A stretch of 64,000 bases of DNA from Lysobacterales bacterium (GTDB taxonomy: Bacteria > Pseudomonadota > Gammaproteobacteria > Xanthomonadales > Xanthomonadaceae). The notes beneath the pieces are model-generated. The model did no database searches. It was given only the letters and a program-made list of their open reading frames with translations, and was not told the DNA's origin. Both the position numbers and the translations under genes were made by a program. Positions 60,979 to 64,000 of this stretch are shown in pieces (the first letter of the stretch is position 1; each line of letters starts with the position of its first letter). The DNA is taken from the NCBI GenBank assembly GCA_019510125.1, contig JAEKKX010000008.1, forward strand, positions 62,001 to 126,000, read 5' to 3'.

Positions 60979-63900
60979 ATGTTCGAATTCTTCCGTTTCG
61001 AGCTGCGCCAGCAGTTGCGATCGCTGCTGCTGTGGCTGATGGGTGCGCTGTTCGCCGCGATGGCGTTCGGGGCCGCAGCCACCGACGCGATCCAGATCGG
61101 CGGCGGCGTGGGCAACGTCCATCGCAACGCGCCGATGGTTGCCGTCCAGTTCCTGGGCATCTTCACGCTGATCGGCATGCTGTTCACGGCGATGGCGATC
61201 AACAGCGCATTGCTGCGCGATTTCGAGCAGGGCACGGCGGAGCTGATCTTCGCCAGCCCGATCCGGCGCCGCGATTACGTCGCCGGGCGGATCCTCGCCG
61301 CGGTGATCGCCTGCCTGATGGTCTACGTGCTGATCGGCTTCGGCATCTTCATCGCCCAGTTCATGCCGTGGGTGGATGCCGAGCGCCTCGGGCCGGTGTC
61401 GCTGTATCCGTACGCGTGGACGTTCGCGGTCATCGTGCTGCCCAACCTGCTGTTCACCGCTGCGTTGCTGTCGCTGCTGGCCATCCTGACCCGCAGCATC
61501 CTGTGGGTCTACATCGGCGTGCTCGGCTTCTTCATCCTGCTGGGCGTGAGCACGGTGCTGCTGCGCGATCTCGACAACGTCTGGATCGCCACGCTGTCCG
61601 AACCGCTGGGCATGCGCGCGTTCGGCCGCACCATCCGCTACTGGGCCGCGGATCAGCGCAATACCCAGTTGCCGGCGATCGGCGGTTACCTGCTCGCCAA
61701 CCGAGCGCTGTGGCTCGGCATCGCGCTTGCGCTGTTCGTCGCCTGCTTCGCGCTGTTCAAGACCGAGCGCAGCGGCACCGGCCGCGGTTGGCGGAAGGCG
61801 AAGGCCATGGCCACGTCCACGCCTGCGCCCGCCGCATCGCCCGCCGAAGCCGCGAAAGCGCTGCCGAAAGTTTTGCCGACCTTCGGGGCATCCACGGGGA
61901 TCGCCCAGTTCCTGCGCCAGCTCCGGTTCGATACGGTCGGCGTGCTGCGCGGCATCCCGTTCATCGTGATGCTGGCCTTCGCGATGGCGAATTTCATTCC
62001 CGGCGCGATCTTCTCGGAGTCGCTGTACGGCACGCCGATCCATCCGGTGACGTCGCAGATGCTGCAGGCGCTACAAGGCGCCTACAGTTTCGTGCTGATC
62101 ATCATCGTGCTGTTCTATGCAGGCGAGCTGGTGGCCAAGGAGCGCAGTGCGAAGATCCACGAGGTGACCGATGCCATGCCGGTGCCCAACTGGGTGCCGC
62201 TCGCGGCGAAATTCGCCGCGCTGGTCGCGGTGATCGCCTGTTTCCAACTGTTGGGCGGCCTGGTCGCGATCCTCATCCAGCTCGTCAAAGGGCACACGCA
62301 GCTCGAACTCACGGTCTACGCCAAGACCCTGTCCCTCAACAGTATCGTGTTCGTGCTGATGGGCGGCCTCGCGCTGTGCCTGCAGGTGTTCACCAACAAC
62401 AAATACGTCGGCTATGCGCTGCTGATCCTGGTGCTGATCGGGCAGCTCGTGCTCGGCATGCTGGATTTCAACCAGAATCTCTACAACTACGCCGGCGCGC
62501 CCGATGCGCCGTATTCCGACATGAACGGATACGGCCATTTCCTCGGAGCCCGCCTCTGGTTCCAGGGGTACTGGGGCCTGTTCCTGCTGGTCCTGCTGCT
62601 GCTTTCGGCGGCGCTGTGGGTGCGCGGCGTCGGTGGCAGTCCGCGTGAGCGCCTGCGTCTGGCGCGGAAGCGGCTGAGCGGGCCGCTGGGCGTCGCGACC
62701 GCAGTCTCGCTGCTGGCGTTCCTGGCGGTCGGCGGCTATCTGTTCTGGAACACCAATATCCGCAACGACTACCTGTCCCCGGACGACACGCTCGACCTGC
62801 GTGCGCGGTACGAGCGCGAATACAAGCAATACCAGCACCTGCAGCAGCCGAAGATCATCGCCACCGCGATCGAGGTCGATTTGCGGCCAGAAATCCAGAC
62901 GATGCGCGCCACCGGCACCTATCGGGTGCGCAATCCCTACGCGAAGCCGATCACCGATCTGCATATCAGCATGATGGACGACAAGTCGCTGGTCGACATC
63001 GACATGGGCGGCGCGACCCTGATCAAGCACGACGCGCCGCTGGGCTACCGCATCTATCGGCTGAAGTCGCCGATCCTCCCGGGCGCCGAACGCATCATCA
63101 CCTTCAAGGTGGAGGTCGCGCCGAACGGCATCACCAACGATCTGGCGCAGACCCAGGTCGTCGACAACGGGACGTTCTTCAACAGCCGATCCTTCCCGAC
63201 GTTCGGGTACAGCGACGACGCCGAGATCCAGGACCGGAACGAACGCCGCAAGCGGAATCTCGGCGAGCCGCGGCGCATGCCGAAACTGGAGGACCAGGCG
63301 GCGCGCGCAAGCACCTATCTGACCGACGACGCGGACTGGATCGATTTCAGGACCACGATCTGCACCGCGCCGGACCAGATCGCGCTGTCGCCGGGCTACC
63401 TGCAGAGGGAGTTCATGCGCGATGGCCGCCGCTGCTTCAGCTATGCGATGGACCGGCCGATGCTGGACTTCTACTCCTATCTGTCGGCGCGCTGGCAAGT
63501 GAAGAAGGGGCGCTACAGGGACATTCCGATTGAGGTCTACTACGACGCAAAGCACGCGTACAACGTCGATCGCATGATCGAGGCGGTGCAGAAGTCGCTG
63601 GCTTACTACGAGACCCACTTCACGCCCTATCAGCACCGTCAGGTGCGGATCATCGAGTTTCCGAGTTTCAAGAACGACGACAAGTTCGCGCAATCGTTCG
63701 CCAACACCATCCCGTATTCGGAGTCGGTGGGATTCATCGCCGATCTGAGCGACAAGGATGCGGTGGACTACGTCTTCTACATCACCGCGCACGAAATCGC
63801 GCACCAGTGGTGGGCGCACCAGGTGATTGGCGCCAACATGCAGGGCGCGACCGTGCTGTCGGAATCGCTCGCGCAGTATTCGGCGCTGATGGTGATGGAG

Positions 63901-64000
63901 AAGGAATATGGCCGCGGCAGGATGCGCAAGTTCCTCAAGTACGAACTGGACAACTACCTGTCCGGCCGCGGCGGCGAAATCGTCGAGGAGCTGCCGCTGT
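60979..64000 (+). CDS. ABC-2 permease fused to M1-type aminopeptidase (3' partial)
   Basis: Open from ATG 60979 to the window end (1007 codons seen). The N-terminal half has two blocks of ABC-2-type membrane helices (about 15-265 and 315-590). After a further helix (about 575-595), a large extracytoplasmic region ends in a gluzincin peptidase domain, with HEIAHQWW placing the zinc ligands at His938 and His942 and catalytic Glu939. The third ligand is in LSESLAQY (Glu962), one residue further than the classical M1 spacing. TGAGGAGACGGCC precedes the ATG. This permease-peptidase fusion is known in Bacteroidetes and Xanthomonadaceae; transported substrate unknown. Confidence 0.9.
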   Translation, partial: MFEFFRFELRQQLRSLLLWLMGALFAAMAFGAAATDAIQIGGGVGNVHRNAPMVAVQFLGIFTLIGMLFTAMAINSALLRDFEQGTAELIFASPIRRRDYVAGRILAAVIACLMVYVLIGFGIFIAQFMPWVDAERLGPVSLYPYAWTFAVIVLPNLLFTAALLSLLAILTRSILWVYIGVLGFFILLGVSTVLLRDLDNVWIATLSEPLGMRAFGRTIRYWAADQRNTQLPAIGGYLLANRALWLGIALALFVACFALFKTERSGTGRGWRKAKAMATSTPAPAASPAEAAKALPKVLPTFGASTGIAQFLRQLRFDTVGVLRGIPFIVMLAFAMANFIPGAIFSESLYGTPIHPVTSQMLQALQGAYSFVLIIIVLFYAGELVAKERSAKIHEVTDAMPVPNWVPLAAKFAALVAVIACFQLLGGLVAILIQLVKGHTQLELTVYAKTLSLNSIVFVLMGGLALCLQVFTNNKYVGYALLILVLIGQLVLGMLDFNQNLYNYAGAPDAPYSDMNGYGHFLGARLWFQGYWGLFLLVLLLLSAALWVRGVGGSPRERLRLARKRLSGPLGVATAVSLLAFLAVGGYLFWNTNIRNDYLSPDDTLDLRARYEREYKQYQHLQQPKIIATAIEVDLRPEIQTMRATGTYRVRNPYAKPITDLHISMMDDKSLVDIDMGGATLIKHDAPLGYRIYRLKSPILPGAERIITFKVEVAPNGITNDLAQTQVVDNGTFFNSRSFPTFGYSDDAEIQDRNERRKRNLGEPRRMPKLEDQAARASTYLTDDADWIDFRTTICTAPDQIALSPGYLQREFMRDGRRCFSYAMDRPMLDFYSYLSARWQVKKGRYRDIPIEVYYDAKHAYNVDRMIEAVQKSLAYYETHFTPYQHRQVRIIEFPSFKNDDKFAQSFANTIPYSESVGFIADLSDKDAVDYVFYITAHEIAHQWWAHQVIGANMQGATVLSESLAQYSALMVMEKEYGRGRMRKFLKYELDNYLSGRGGEIVEELPL

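Overview
The window is very GC-rich and densely packed with genes. Its content points to a gammaproteobacterium of the family Xanthomonadaceae (Lysobacter/Luteimonas/Stenotrophomonas-like). The main clues are a bifunctional hisB in a hisB-hisH-hisA-hisF-hisIE run, GTAG-type palindromic repeats, a toxin with the C-terminal signal domain used by the Xanthomonadales antibacterial type IV secretion system, DUF1631 and PilZ proteins, and the zapA-6S RNA-fau arrangement. No phage, insertion sequence, CRISPR array, tRNA or rRNA was recognised. Genus and species cannot be fixed from sequence reading alone.

Layout. 1-3.7 kb: end of the histidine operon with overlapping start/stop codons, closed by GTAG repeats. 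3.8-8 kb: a membrane diguanylate cyclase, a secreted phosphoesterase and a YdeI-type protein. 8-12.3 kb (minus strand): methionine-salvage genes (class II aldolase, mtnB, mtnD, macro-domain gene, mtnC) followed 3 bases later by a caspase-fold C13 peptidase. 12.5-15.2 kb: HiPIP, an amino-acid permease and a Nudix hydrolase. 15.7-20 kb: a single-module NRPS (docking-C-A-PCP-TE) with a serine-type specificity code. 20-21.5 kb: EF-P-like factor and an SDR. 21.5-24.9 kb: a lipoprotein followed by a two-lysozyme-domain toxin with an XVIPCD-like tail, the best candidate here for a type IV secreted effector and its immunity partner. Upstream lies a copy of the start of the toxin gene containing a perfect palindrome. 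25-34.5 kb: housekeeping genes (gmk, yicC, rph, rdgB, hemW), then DUF1631-PilZ and pepQ. 34.5-36 kb: a repeat island with two small membrane-protein genes. 36-48.2 kb: Y-family polymerase, rpiA, EVE, fau, 6S RNA, zapA, a zapB-like gene, a GGDEF-EAL protein, ygfB-pepP, endonuclease-V-like, Nudix, 5'-3' exonuclease and nitroreductase. 48.3-52.7 kb: a second DUF1631 protein, a transhydrogenase alpha subunit without its partner subunits, and a short XVIPCD-like protein. 52.7-64 kb: M28 lipoprotein peptidase, an 18-residue-repeat protein, gpmI-envC-ctpA, and an ABC ATPase with a permease-M1 peptidase fusion that runs off the right edge.

Themes. Several genes suggest surface biology and competition (toxin/lipoprotein pair, XVIPCD-like protein, NRPS, secreted peptidases) and c-di-GMP signalling (one GGDEF, one GGDEF-EAL, one PilZ protein). 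The remainder is core metabolism, division and translation. Starts were chosen by reading start codons, spacing and family alignment from memory; no database search was possible.
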